Origin: Legionella steigerwaltii
GTDB taxonomy: Bacteria; Pseudomonadota; Gammaproteobacteria; Legionellales; Legionellaceae
Direction of reading: 5' to 3'
DNA length: 64,000 nt
NCBI RefSeq assembly: GCF_001468065.1
Contig: NZ_LNYZ01000013.1
Span: 253,806-317,805 of the forward strand
A model generated the notes under the pieces. The model saw only the letters and a list, made by a program, of their open reading frames with translations. It was not told the DNA's origin and ran no database searches. The translations under genes were made by a program, and so were the position numbers. Shown one piece after another: positions 9,137 to 18,242 of this stretch (position 1 is the first letter of the stretch; every line of letters starts with the position of its first letter).

Positions 9137-10267
9137 ATGCTTCGTTTTTTGTTCGTTCTCTCTTGTCTCTTTGTAGTAGTTACCGATGTTTATGCTGATT
9201 CTTCTTCGTGTACTGAACACCAATGTGTTGCCGTTGTTGATGCTGGGAGTACAGGCTCAAGACTTCATGTGTTTGCATATGATCTTGATGAAACAAACAC
9301 GCCTTCTCATATTTCTGAAATATGGTCTAAAAAAGTAAAGCCTGGATTTGCAATGATTGAAGCAAATCAAAATACCATAGATGCGTACCTAACAACCCTC
9401 TTCTCAGGTGCTCCTACACAACACATCCCTGTTTATTTTTATGCAACAGCAGGAATGCGCCTTGTACCACAAACCAAACAAAAAACTTATTACCAAGAAG
9501 TACAAAAGTGGTTTAATCAGAAATCTGAGTGGCAACTAATGGAAGCAAAAACGATTACTGGACTTGATGAGGCATTATATGACTGGCTTGCAGTGAATTA
9601 TCACATAGGGGCACTCCAATCATCTTCTAGTCAATCCGTAGGAGTTATGGATATTGGTGGAGCTTCAGTACAAATTGTTTTCCCAATTCAAAAAAATGTC
9701 GACAACAAAGGCTCTCAAGTTGAATTGAATCTATATGGTCAACATATCAATTTATCCCTTCACAGTTTTCTAGGCCTTGGACAAAACGAAATGACTCACC
9801 AGCTTCTGGATACTACCTCATGCTTCTCAGATGGCTATCCTCTTCCAGACGGAAATTCAGGACAAGGAGATGCTTTTACTTGTGAACAAGAGGTGTCACC
9901 ATTAATTAAAATGCATAAAGTTACCAATGAAGTGCAACCTATTCTTTCTGCTAGCCACATTAATTCATGGTATGCCATCGGTGGTTTTCCAAATCTTGCA
10001 GAAAGCAAACCGTTCCAATTCCACAATAATCAATTAGTTATTCAAGATTTGTTACAACAAGCAAATAGTCTGATTTGTCACCAACAATGGGAAAGTCTGA
10101 GCAATCAATTTCCAAATAATGAGTACATTGAGTCCTATTGCCTCTTACCAGCGTTTTATTATGCTCTAATGGTAGAGGGCTATGGTTTAACAGCAAACCA
10201 AACAGTGAATTATGTTCCTTCTGCGCAAAATCTGGATTGGACTTTAGGTGTAGTGTTGCATCATTAA
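9137..10267 (+). CDS. Secreted ecto-NTPDase (GDA1/CD39-type apyrase)
   Basis: This 376-residue protein has a cleavable signal peptide (residues 1-20, ending at VYADSS). All apyrase conserved regions are visible: ACR1 VVDAGSTGSRLHVF, ACR2 YFYATAGMR, ACR3 around GLDEALYDWLAVNY, ACR4 GVMDIGGASVQIVF and ACR5 near WYAIGGF. ACR3 has Asp-Glu where eukaryotic enzymes have a Glu-Glu-type nucleophile-activating pair, so activity is likely intact. The family hydrolyses nucleoside tri- and diphosphates; L. pneumophila secretes homologues (Lpg1905, Lpg0971) that act in infection. The length and position relative to gltX/letS suggest the Lpg1905 orthologue, which is an inference from memory. Paired cysteines in the C-terminal half fit an exported protein. 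Confidence 0.92.
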   Translation: MLRFLFVLSCLFVVVTDVYADSSSCTEHQCVAVVDAGSTGSRLHVFAYDLDETNTPSHISEIWSKKVKPGFAMIEANQNTIDAYLTTLFSGAPTQHIPVYFYATAGMRLVPQTKQKTYYQEVQKWFNQKSEWQLMEAKTITGLDEALYDWLAVNYHIGALQSSSSQSVGVMDIGGASVQIVFPIQKNVDNKGSQVELNLYGQHINLSLHSFLGLGQNEMTHQLLDTTSCFSDGYPLPDGNSGQGDAFTCEQEVSPLIKMHKVTNEVQPILSASHINSWYAIGGFPNLAESKPFQFHNNQLVIQDLLQQANSLICHQQWESLSNQFPNNEYIESYCLLPAFYYALMVEGYGLTANQTVNYVPSAQNLDWTLGVVLHH

Positions 10268-10300
10268 TGGCAGGCTGCGAATCTGTAATTCATTAGAATC

Positions 10301-10403
10301 CCCTCTCCCACTTGTGGGAGAGGGCTAGGTGTAAGGGTTCATCAATCGTAATCAGTGCCCTCATCCGCCCTAACGGGCACCTTCTCCCCTGTGGGGAGAA
10401 GGG
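10301..10403. repeat. CCCTCTCCC-type dispersed repeat
   Basis: Two adjacent hairpins, CCCTCTCCCACTTGTGGGAG... and CTTCTCCCCTGTGGGGAGAAG, flank the words CCCTCATCCGCCC and AACGGGCACC. This is a non-coding repeat type seen in many bacterial genomes. It lies between the convergent apyrase and epmC genes, where it can act as a terminator. Confidence 0.75.
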
Positions 10404-10443
10404 AAATTCCTGTACTGCTCCCGGGCTACAATGATTGGATGAT

Positions 10444-11007
10444 TCATAATGCCTCTAGCGAAAAATCCTCTATCCTTAAAGCCATTGATTGACCATAAAA
10501 GCAACATAAAGCATCACGAAATTTTTGCGCGCGTGGTGATAATCCATGGGTACAATAATGTAGCACTTGTTGATAAACCGCCTGTTTAAATGCAATAGTA
10601 TCTGATTCAGCCCCATTTAAATTATCGATACTGATATAAAATTTATGGCCTGCAGCCTTTGAAAGTATCCACTCCAATGCTTGCGGCTTTACTTCAACAT
10701 ATTGAAATAAAGCTTGTTGCTCTGCTGTACGTCCGTCTGGCATATACCAATATCCAAAATCAACTTGCTTCCTACGCTCTTCTCCAGCAATAAGCCAGTG
10801 AGAGCACTCATGCAGCGCACTGCTAAAAAAGCCATGTGCAAAATATAACGCATTATAAGGACGTTGTTCATCAGCGGGTAAGTAAATTGGCTCGTTGTCG
10901 CCTTTAACAAGCTGAGTATTAAACTCTTCTCCAAAACAATTATTAAAGAGAATTATTAGATCCTGATATTGATGCACAAATGGCTTTTCACTCATTAATT
11001 TACACAT
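10444..11007 (-). CDS. epmC: Elongation factor P hydroxylase EpmC (YfcM)
   Basis: This 187-residue cytoplasmic protein hydroxylates the beta-lysylated lysine of EF-P in the family. Visible family blocks are LIILFNNCF, LVKGDNEPIYLPADEQRPYN, FAHGFFSSALHECSHW (with the metal-binding HExxH-like HECSH), and FGYWYMPDGRTAEQQ. The length matches E. coli EpmC (about 180). ATG 11007 has an AGG four to five bases upstream; the in-frame ATG at 10995 is an alternative. EpmA and EpmB are not in this window. The gene is divergent from the MmpL transporter gene with an 79-base gap, so the two may share a control region. Confidence 0.92.
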   Translation of the reverse strand: MCKLMSEKPFVHQYQDLIILFNNCFGEEFNTQLVKGDNEPIYLPADEQRPYNALYFAHGFFSSALHECSHWLIAGEERRKQVDFGYWYMPDGRTAEQQALFQYVEVKPQALEWILSKAAGHKFYISIDNLNGAESDTIAFKQAVYQQVLHYCTHGLSPRAQKFRDALCCFYGQSMALRIEDFSLEAL

Positions 11008-11086
11008 ACTGCCTAATTTATACTAATATATTTAAAGAGTCATTATTTTTTGTAACTTCACGGAATTTGGAGTTCCGACGATAAAA

Positions 11087-13306
11087 ATGCAAAAAAAAGC
11101 GCTGTCATACAGATTAGGAAGATTTATAAACAAGCTGCGATGGCCAATTATAGGTTTTTGGTTACTTGTTATATTACTCTGCATCCCTTTTTTACCGCAC
11201 ATTATTACCCCATTTAAAACAACTGGATTTATTGATGAAAGTTCTGCAAGTGCAAAAGCGGAACAATACATGGATAAAAAATTAGGCTATAACGATAAAA
11301 ATAAATTTCTTATCATGTTCCATAGTTCAAACCTTTCAGCAACTGAGCCACTATTTAAAGAAAAAATTAAAAAATCATTATCTGATTTAAAAGATTTTCC
11401 AATTAAACACGAAATCATTTACCCTGATGATAAAAATCAAATTTCCAAGGATAAACATACAGCTTATGTTGCAGTAATCTTCAAAACGAATAAACCCCTT
11501 AGTGATGAATTATTAAAACAATTTAAACAATCAATAAAAAAGCCTTCCCATATGACAATACTGTTTGGGGGGGAACCTCTTTTCGTTCAAAATGTGAACA
11601 AGCAAACGCAGACTGATCTATATAAAGCTGATTTTGTCGCCACACCGGTAGCGATTATCACTTTAATTCTTGTATTTGGATCAGTAGTTGCTGCCACACT
11701 GCCAATTATCTTGGGCGGTGGCTGTGCAATAATTATTTTAACGACGCTCTATTTTTTTGGTCATCTGTTCACCCTTTCTATTTTCACGATCAACATCGCT
11801 TTATTGCTCGGTTTGTGCCTTTGTTTGGATTATTCACTGTTTTTCATTAGTCGATTTAGGGATGAGTTGAAAAATGGATTAAATATTGAAGAAGCGATTG
11901 CTACAACCCAAGAAACAGCAGGTAAAGCAATTTTTTTTAGTGGCTTGGCTGTTTTTGTAAGTCTTAGTGCTTTATTTTTATTTCCAGTCAACATCTTATT
12001 TTCAGTTGCCGTTGGTGGCTTAGCTGCTGTTTTTTTTGCAGTATTAATTTCGACTATCTTTTTGCCAGCAATCCTTGCTGTACTCAAATCAAAAATTAAT
12101 TTTTTATCAGTGCGTATATTTAGAAATAAAAACCATTACAGTTACTGGCGCTGGCTCGCAGAGCGAGTCGTGCACCACCCCTATCTTTTTTTCTTCCCAA
12201 TACTTATCTTTTTATTAGTGCTTGGATATCCATTTTTGACGGCACAATTTGGTATATCGGATTATCGCATTTTTCCAGAAAAGTCAGAACACCGTGCTTT
12301 TTATGATATGTACGCAAAGAAATTTCAGATTGAACAATTAAATCCAGTAGTCCTGGTTATTGAATCACCCTCTTCATCCATCTTATCACGTCATAATTTG
12401 TCCAAAATATATGATTTGGTACATAAGCTAAAACAAAACCCGCTGGTCAAAGAAGTCAATGGCATTATCAGCAGTAAGTCAGATCTAAAAAAAGGCCAAT
12501 ACTACACTCTTTATCATTTGAATAAAAAATTACTCGATATACGTGTGAAACAATTATTGGAGACAACTACAACCAAACATATGGCGATTATTAGTGTAAT
12601 TAGCAAGTATCCAGTCAATTCAGAAGAAACCAAAAAACTGGTTAATGAATTACATCACATAAAATTAGGTTCGGGATTAAAAGTGCAACTGACTGGAATC
12701 GCGGCGAGTAATATTGATGTGCTGCATAGTATTTATCGCGTACTTCCTTACGCCATCTTATGGATAATTGTATTTTCTTATCTAATCTTGCTTTTACTCC
12801 TAAGATCATTGTTCTTGCCTTTGAAAGCAATTTTAATGACTTTATTAAGCCTTAGTGCCTCATACGGTGCGCTGGTTTTTGTATTCCAGCAAGGATATTT
12901 TTCTAAAATACTTAATTTTCAACCCCAAGAAATGCTCGATATTAGTTTATTAGTTATTATATTTTGTGCATTATTTGGCTTTTCCATGGACTATGAGGTA
13001 TTTCTACTGACTCGGATTAAAGAGGCTCATCAGCTAACTAAAGATAACAACAACAGTATTATTTTTGGCATTGAAAAAAGCAGTCGAATTATTACGAGTG
13101 CAGCCCTTATTGTTATCGTGATTTGTTGCTCCTTCTTAATCGCAGATGTATTAATGGTTAAAGCATTCGGACTTGGTATCGCGGTTGCTATTTTTGTGGA
13201 TGCCTTTTTAATACGAAGCTTTTTAGTCCCTGCTACAATGGCTCTCTTTAAAAATTGGGTTTGGTACCTCCCAAAATGGTTGGATCGACTCTTGCCTAAG
13301 CTGTAA
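11087..13306 (+). CDS. MmpL/RND-superfamily transporter
   Basis: This 739-residue inner-membrane protein has two similar halves. Each has one helix, a large outer domain (residues ~40-185 and ~395-555), then a bundle of five helices, as in MMPL transporters. The second bundle contains the functional ALFGFSMDYEVFLLTRI segment (MDYE is characteristic) and the first the matching LGLCLCLDYSLFFISRF. Family members export lipids, glycolipids or small hydrophobic products using the proton gradient. The gene lies directly upstream of the NRPS gene on the same strand (226-base gap), suggesting it exports the peptide or lipopeptide made there. That link is inferred from neighbourhood only. Confidence 0.88.
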   Translation: MQKKALSYRLGRFINKLRWPIIGFWLLVILLCIPFLPHIITPFKTTGFIDESSASAKAEQYMDKKLGYNDKNKFLIMFHSSNLSATEPLFKEKIKKSLSDLKDFPIKHEIIYPDDKNQISKDKHTAYVAVIFKTNKPLSDELLKQFKQSIKKPSHMTILFGGEPLFVQNVNKQTQTDLYKADFVATPVAIITLILVFGSVVAATLPIILGGGCAIIILTTLYFFGHLFTLSIFTINIALLLGLCLCLDYSLFFISRFRDELKNGLNIEEAIATTQETAGKAIFFSGLAVFVSLSALFLFPVNILFSVAVGGLAAVFFAVLISTIFLPAILAVLKSKINFLSVRIFRNKNHYSYWRWLAERVVHHPYLFFFPILIFLLVLGYPFLTAQFGISDYRIFPEKSEHRAFYDMYAKKFQIEQLNPVVLVIESPSSSILSRHNLSKIYDLVHKLKQNPLVKEVNGIISSKSDLKKGQYYTLYHLNKKLLDIRVKQLLETTTTKHMAIISVISKYPVNSEETKKLVNELHHIKLGSGLKVQLTGIAASNIDVLHSIYRVLPYAILWIIVFSYLILLLLLRSLFLPLKAILMTLLSLSASYGALVFVFQQGYFSKILNFQPQEMLDISLLVIIFCALFGFSMDYEVFLLTRIKEAHQLTKDNNNSIIFGIEKSSRIITSAALIVIVICCSFLIADVLMVKAFGLGIAVAIFVDAFLIRSFLVPATMALFKNWVWYLPKWLDRLLPKL

Positions 13307-13372
13307 TCCTAAATTCTCAAGCTCAGCGCATCTACTTCCTCTAAGTTGAATATACCAGAAGTGTTTACTATA

Positions 13373-13479
13373 CTGAATTTAAAGGTTTTTTAGTTAATTT
13401 TTACAGAAGACAACAGAGCATTAGGATCATAAATGCTTCGTCATGAATAAAAAAATAACTAAAAAACCTTTAAATTCAG
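13373..13479. repeat. 24-bp perfect inverted repeat upstream of the NRPS gene
   Basis: The left arm (13373-13396, starting CTGAATTTAAAGG) and right arm (13456-13479, ending CCTTTAAATTCAG) are exact complements separated by 59 bases. The structure ends 53 bases before the NRPS start codon, in the gap after the MmpL gene. It could be an RNA stem-loop leader, a terminator between the genes, or the ends of a tiny transposon remnant. Confidence 0.8.
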
Positions 13480-13532
13480 CGTAAGATTTTAGTTTTTCAG
13501 ACTATTCCTTAACTGCCGAATTTAGGATAAAA

Positions 13533-16500
13533 ATGGCTAATAAAAAAATAATACAAGCCTTATTTGAAGAGCATGCGCACCACTTCCCTAATTATGTCGC
13601 TGCTCTAAAAGGGAATGAAAAACTGACTTATGGCGAGCTTAATCAAAGGGCGAATCAACTCGCTCATTACCTACAGAGCTCAGGCTTAAAGCCAGATATC
13701 CCTGTGGCGCTCTGCGTGGAACGCTCATTTGATTTTCTCATTACACTTATTGCCATTTTAAAAGCAGGCGGGGCTTATCTGCCTTTGGATGCATCTCAAC
13801 CGAAAGAACGCTTATTATTCTTACTTCAAGACAGTCAAGCACCAATTTTAATCACGAAATCTACCTTTAGAAATCAATTTACATCCTACCAAGGAACTGT
13901 AATTCTCTTGGACCAAGATGATAGTAACATCAATAAACAGCCAACAGAGAATCTACCATCAGCCAATACCTCAGAGCATTTAGCCTATATTATTTATACA
14001 TCTGGCTCCACCGGAACCCCAAAAGGCGTGCTTATTGAGCATCGTTCTGTAATTAATTATTGCAAATGGTTTTCAGACTATACAGGCTGCAAGCCTCAGC
14101 AGCGAATTGATTTTTCCGCAAATCCTATTTTTGATATGTCAGTAACTTCAACTATTGTCCCTCTAATGCTTGGGTTAACTGTAGTTCTTTGCGAGGATCT
14201 TATTAAGAAAGAGGTACACTCTTATCTACATTATCTAATGAAATCACGCATTAATATCATCAAGTTGACACCAAGTTATTTTAAGATACTTCTAAATGAA
14301 GCAAAAAATAACTTCGTTGCCTTACCACAATTACGCTCTATTATCCTTGGTGGAGAAAATTTGTCTTCTGCTGAATGTCAATCTTGGCTTAAGCTTTACC
14401 CCAAACATTTTTTATATAATGAATACGGACCAACTGAAGCAACTGTAGCAGTTTCAACTTATAAACTAGGTATCTTAAATTGTACTGAGTTAGATACCAA
14501 CGTACCTATTGGAACAATGGGTTGCAACATGAATTGCATTATTCTCGATACCCACGGTAAGCCTGTTCCGGATGGGGAACCAGGTGAATTATATATTGGT
14601 GGAGAATGTCTCGCTCGTGGCTACCTGAATCAGCCCCAATTAACACAACAGCAATTTATTACACGTAATAAAACTCGTTTATATAAAACAGGGGACTTAT
14701 GCAAAAAACGCCCCGATGAAGTAATTGATTACCTAGGAAGAATTGATGAGCAGGTCAAGATCCGCGGATATCGCGTCGAACCTGGTGAAATAGAAAAATA
14801 CTTGATGCTTCATCCTGGTATTAGAGAAGTTACTCTGCTGACGCAAAAAGATTCTTTTGGTGAACAACGATTAGTGGCCTATTACATACTAAAAGACAAT
14901 AATAATAAATTAAATACAAATCAAATACGCCAATTTTTACAAAAACAGCTACCTGAATACATGCTCCCTTCAGTTTTTGTAAGAGTTGATTCATTCCCTT
15001 TGACCGCCAATGGTAAATTAGACAAGGCAGCCTTACCTTTACCTTCATTAATTGCTTGTCATAACTATGTTGAACCGATTACTGCTTTGGAGAAAAAACT
15101 TGCCCAAATTTGGTCAGATGAATTAGGAGTGCCGCTCATCGGTGTTCATGATGATTTCTTTGATTTAGGCGGACATTCTTTATCTGCAGCACGCATCATT
15201 TCGAAAATAAATGGGGATTTAAATAGAAACGTTAGCATACATGACTTTTATAAAGCCACTAATATTGCCAAACTCGCCCCAATTATCAAAAAAACCAAAA
15301 AGAATAAGAAAAAACGTTCAGGTAAACTCCCTAACTACCATAAAATAATCAACATCCCTCTTAGTGATTTTCAATTTTTACTCTGGATGTCAAACACGTT
15401 TGAACCTAGAGCACAAAAACTAAATATTGTTGCGAGAAAGAGGCTGAACGGTCATTTAGATGCAACCGCTTTAGAGTTTGCTTTTCAAGCGCTTTTAAAA
15501 AAACATGAAACATTAAATTATCAGATATTAAAATTAAAACCGGCACAAAAAATACAAAAAAATTGTTCATTTAAATTGATTATTAGCGATCTCACCCCAC
15601 TTTCTATACAAGAAAGTGAACATGAATTGCAAAGCTCAATAACTCAGCTTATTAATTTTTATCCATGGCCTAAAAAAAACCATTTAATTATTGGCAAATT
15701 ATTTTACTTAAATGAACATGAATCAGAACTGCAAATTTGCATACCGCACTTAATTTCTGATGACCATTGCATTGATATTTTATTCGCTGAATTATCTCAA
15801 TTTTATCAACATTATAATCAAATAACGCTTGAACAAATTGAAATAGATACGCGTTATAAAGAGCATATTTTTAGTGAACGAACTGCAATGAAAATGCATT
15901 TGGAAGAAGATATTCTATTTTGGGAAGAGTATTTGAAAGATGCCAGCTTATTTACTTTCCCTGAAGAGTATGTAATTCCTGACATGCAAATTGCAAATAT
16001 TCCTTATTCTACCTATTCAGAAATACCCAGGGACTTATTAACTCATCTCAAACATTTTTGCGAAAAAAACCACATCAGTATTAATAACGCATTATGTGGA
16101 ATGATTGCATTGGTTTTACGAAATTGTTGCGGCAACCAGCAAAGCGAAACTCCGTACACTTATATAAATATCATTCAATCCACACGTGATAATTGCATTT
16201 ATGATAATACGATTGGTTGTTTTCTTAGGGTAGAACCCACAAAAATTAGTCTTGACGATAAAGCAACATTAACTAGTTTATCTCAACAAATACGTAATGC
16301 GATTATTGATACCAGTAATTATCAGCATTGCTCAAACCTAGTAAAGCTTTGCTCCATTAACTCGCTTAAGCCTAATACGATCGAAAATTTCTTTACTAAT
16401 TTAGTTACCCCACTCTATACAAAACTACTTAAAATACCATCCTTTTATCGGAAAATTTTACAACGATGTGGTAGTCGCATGATTTCATTTAAACGAAATA

Positions 16501-16817
16501 CCAAGTTTCTTATTAATCTTAATATCAGAGATAATTTCGTTGAACATCCTAATAGAAATATGGCGATATTTGGTTTTGATACAAAACAGATTAAAAACAA
16601 TAATAATGATTTACTGGCAATAAATTATATTTTTGAAGCCAGTTTCATACGCGATGACAATCAAAATGCTCATTATTTGGTTATTTCAGCAAATTTACAA
16701 CCTGCTTTTCGTGAAAAAATTTCACGAGAGGTCATTCAGATCATGGAATCAATCGCATTTGAAAATAACTCACGTGAGCTTATTTTAAAACATGAACATG
16801 CGGAGCACTTTTTTTAA
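13533..16817 (+). CDS. Single-module non-ribosomal peptide synthetase (A-T-C)
   Basis: This 1094-residue protein has an adenylation domain (1-~500), a carrier domain (~515-590) and a condensation-like domain (~600-1085). Adenylation motifs are intact: YTSGSTGTPKG (A3), YGPTEAT (A5), YKTGDL (A7), GRIDEQVKIRGYRVEPGE (A8) and NGKLDK (A10 Lys). By hand alignment to GrsA the pocket residues read D-M-T-K-I-G-E-V-A, closest to the Asn code (DLTKLGEVG). The carrier Ser sits in DLGGHSL (~549). The C domain has HLISDDH (739-745) where HHxxxDG is expected, so the catalytic His is Leu. There is no thioesterase. An AGGA site lies 6 bases before the ATG. The MmpL gene upstream is the likely exporter. Confidence 0.9.
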   Translation: MANKKIIQALFEEHAHHFPNYVAALKGNEKLTYGELNQRANQLAHYLQSSGLKPDIPVALCVERSFDFLITLIAILKAGGAYLPLDASQPKERLLFLLQDSQAPILITKSTFRNQFTSYQGTVILLDQDDSNINKQPTENLPSANTSEHLAYIIYTSGSTGTPKGVLIEHRSVINYCKWFSDYTGCKPQQRIDFSANPIFDMSVTSTIVPLMLGLTVVLCEDLIKKEVHSYLHYLMKSRINIIKLTPSYFKILLNEAKNNFVALPQLRSIILGGENLSSAECQSWLKLYPKHFLYNEYGPTEATVAVSTYKLGILNCTELDTNVPIGTMGCNMNCIILDTHGKPVPDGEPGELYIGGECLARGYLNQPQLTQQQFITRNKTRLYKTGDLCKKRPDEVIDYLGRIDEQVKIRGYRVEPGEIEKYLMLHPGIREVTLLTQKDSFGEQRLVAYYILKDNNNKLNTNQIRQFLQKQLPEYMLPSVFVRVDSFPLTANGKLDKAALPLPSLIACHNYVEPITALEKKLAQIWSDELGVPLIGVHDDFFDLGGHSLSAARIISKINGDLNRNVSIHDFYKATNIAKLAPIIKKTKKNKKKRSGKLPNYHKIINIPLSDFQFLLWMSNTFEPRAQKLNIVARKRLNGHLDATALEFAFQALLKKHETLNYQILKLKPAQKIQKNCSFKLIISDLTPLSIQESEHELQSSITQLINFYPWPKKNHLIIGKLFYLNEHESELQICIPHLISDDHCIDILFAELSQFYQHYNQITLEQIEIDTRYKEHIFSERTAMKMHLEEDILFWEEYLKDASLFTFPEEYVIPDMQIANIPYSTYSEIPRDLLTHLKHFCEKNHISINNALCGMIALVLRNCCGNQQSETPYTYINIIQSTRDNCIYDNTIGCFLRVEPTKISLDDKATLTSLSQQIRNAIIDTSNYQHCSNLVKLCSINSLKPNTIENFFTNLVTPLYTKLLKIPSFYRKILQRCGSRMISFKRNTKFLINLNIRDNFVEHPNRNMAIFGFDTKQIKNNNNDLLAINYIFEASFIRDDNQNAHYLVISANLQPAFREKISREVIQIMESIAFENNSRELILKHEHAEHFF

Positions 16818-16984
16818 ATAAATCTTGGGATTAGGATTCATTTCAGCGTTTTTTCACAACACGAATCAGAAAGTCAATTTAGTGTTCAACTCAACTCACA
16901 TATTAATACCTATCTTTTGCAGCCAGATTAATTTTCTGATAGAGTAATTCAAATAAAATTTCGGCCTTATAGAGGATGTTAAAA

Positions 16985-17347
16985 ATGATTCGAGGATTTT
17001 CTGCTGCTTTAATGTTTTTACTTAGTTTCTCAGTTTTTTCAAATGTAAATGTTACTGCTTGTGGTATTGCTAAGCCTACTGATGATGTCAGTTTTTGTTC
17101 TTCATTTAAAACAGTTGCAACCTGTTACTGTACTAGTTCTGGTTTGCCTGCTGGCATGTGCCAAGATATGAATATGCTTTATGCCCGTATGGTCAGTGTA
17201 TATGGTTCATTGGATAAAGCATGTGCTGCCCAACCCTACACTACAAAGCAAGATTGTCTTGATAATTGGAATTGTTATCGTCTCGGCGGTGTAGATTCTC
17301 GCGGAAGGATTTGCAGTTCCAACAAGCAACCCTGTCCTGCCCAGTAA
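16985..17347 (+). CDS. Small secreted Cys-rich protein (120 residues)
   Basis: I do not recognise a family. The protein has a signal peptide (MIRGFSAALMFLLSFSVFS) and a mature domain of about 100 residues with ten cysteines, several in pairs (CYC, and CSSNKQPC at the C terminus), which indicates a disulfide-stabilised periplasmic or secreted protein. ATG 16985 is preferred to ATG 16976 because AGAGG lies nine bases before it. It sits between the NRPS and a beta-barrel gene on the same strand with gaps of more than 100 bases on each side, so it is probably its own transcript. It could be an envelope or extracellular factor; nothing in the sequence indicates an enzymatic function. Confidence 0.7.
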   Translation: MIRGFSAALMFLLSFSVFSNVNVTACGIAKPTDDVSFCSSFKTVATCYCTSSGLPAGMCQDMNMLYARMVSVYGSLDKACAAQPYTTKQDCLDNWNCYRLGGVDSRGRICSSNKQPCPAQ

Positions 17348-17448
17348 CTTATATTAGATAATACAGTCAACAAAAAAATGATGCAGGTTGGGTCGAAGAC
17401 CCAACCAGAAATTTTAATGATTAAAACAATCTTGGTAGAGTACTTATT

Positions 17449-18105
17449 GTGCATAATAATAAAAATTCAAAATCATTTTTATTCTCATTCTTATTTCTTT
17501 CAACATCTTTTTGTTTTGCAGAAGCCAATATGCCCCACCACCCTTTTTATGTTGGTGCGATTGCGGGTTTTGGTTCAACTACCTGGCAAGGCTTGGTTCC
17601 TAGTGAAGAAAATCAAAATATTGCTTTAATGTTATCTACACCAATCAATGTAGACGAAGGTGGGAGTGCCTGGGGAGTTTTAGCTGGTTATGAATTTACC
17701 CGCTTCTTTGCCATCGAAGCCAATTATATGCACTTCTCTGAAGCGAATGTTCATTTCGACCCTATAAGTTTATTCAGTTTCGATCACGATGGCTTAGAAA
17801 TCTTAACAACTCAAACTGAAGTTGTCACTTTGATGGGGAAACTCATGGTCCCTATTCCTCACTCTCAAATGAAAATCTTTTCCGGAGCAGGGGTTGCTGG
17901 CGTGCATCGTAAAGATATTGTTGTCGATGATTGGCGTCCAGGGCCTACTTTTAGTGTAGGTGTGAATTACAATTTTGCTGAGCACATAAGCGGTGAGGTT
18001 GCTGGGAATTTTACTGCGGGTTATGGAGAATCACAGCTTAATCCAGCGGATTCATATTATCCTTTTCTTTACTCAGTCGCAGCTCATCTAATTTTTCGCT
18101 TTTAA
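17449..18105 (+). CDS. Outer-membrane beta-barrel protein
   Basis: This 218-residue protein starts with GTG and has a signal peptide ending near CFAEAN. The mature part has alternating hydrophobic/polar strands typical of an 8-stranded OmpA-like or opacity barrel: FYVGAIAGFGSTTW, GVLAGYEFTRFFAIEANYMHF, VVTLMGKLMVPI, FSVGVNYNFAEHISGEVAG, and it ends in Phe after LIFRF, the C-terminal aromatic signal for barrel assembly. The ligand and role are unknown. It is a single gene facing the hydrolase gene on the other strand. Confidence 0.8.
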   Translation: MHNNKNSKSFLFSFLFLSTSFCFAEANMPHHPFYVGAIAGFGSTTWQGLVPSEENQNIALMLSTPINVDEGGSAWGVLAGYEFTRFFAIEANYMHFSEANVHFDPISLFSFDHDGLEILTTQTEVVTLMGKLMVPIPHSQMKIFSGAGVAGVHRKDIVVDDWRPGPTFSVGVNYNFAEHISGEVAGNFTAGYGESQLNPADSYYPFLYSVAAHLIFRF

Positions 18106-18242
18106 AATGATTTTTTAAAATCAAAAAAACTCACACAACGTGCTCGGACTAGCATGATTTGATCCGGATCCCTATTATCGCTTTTCCAGTTGTCGTTGCA
18201 TGATGGAGCATATAGATGCAACCCATAACACCATGATATAAA

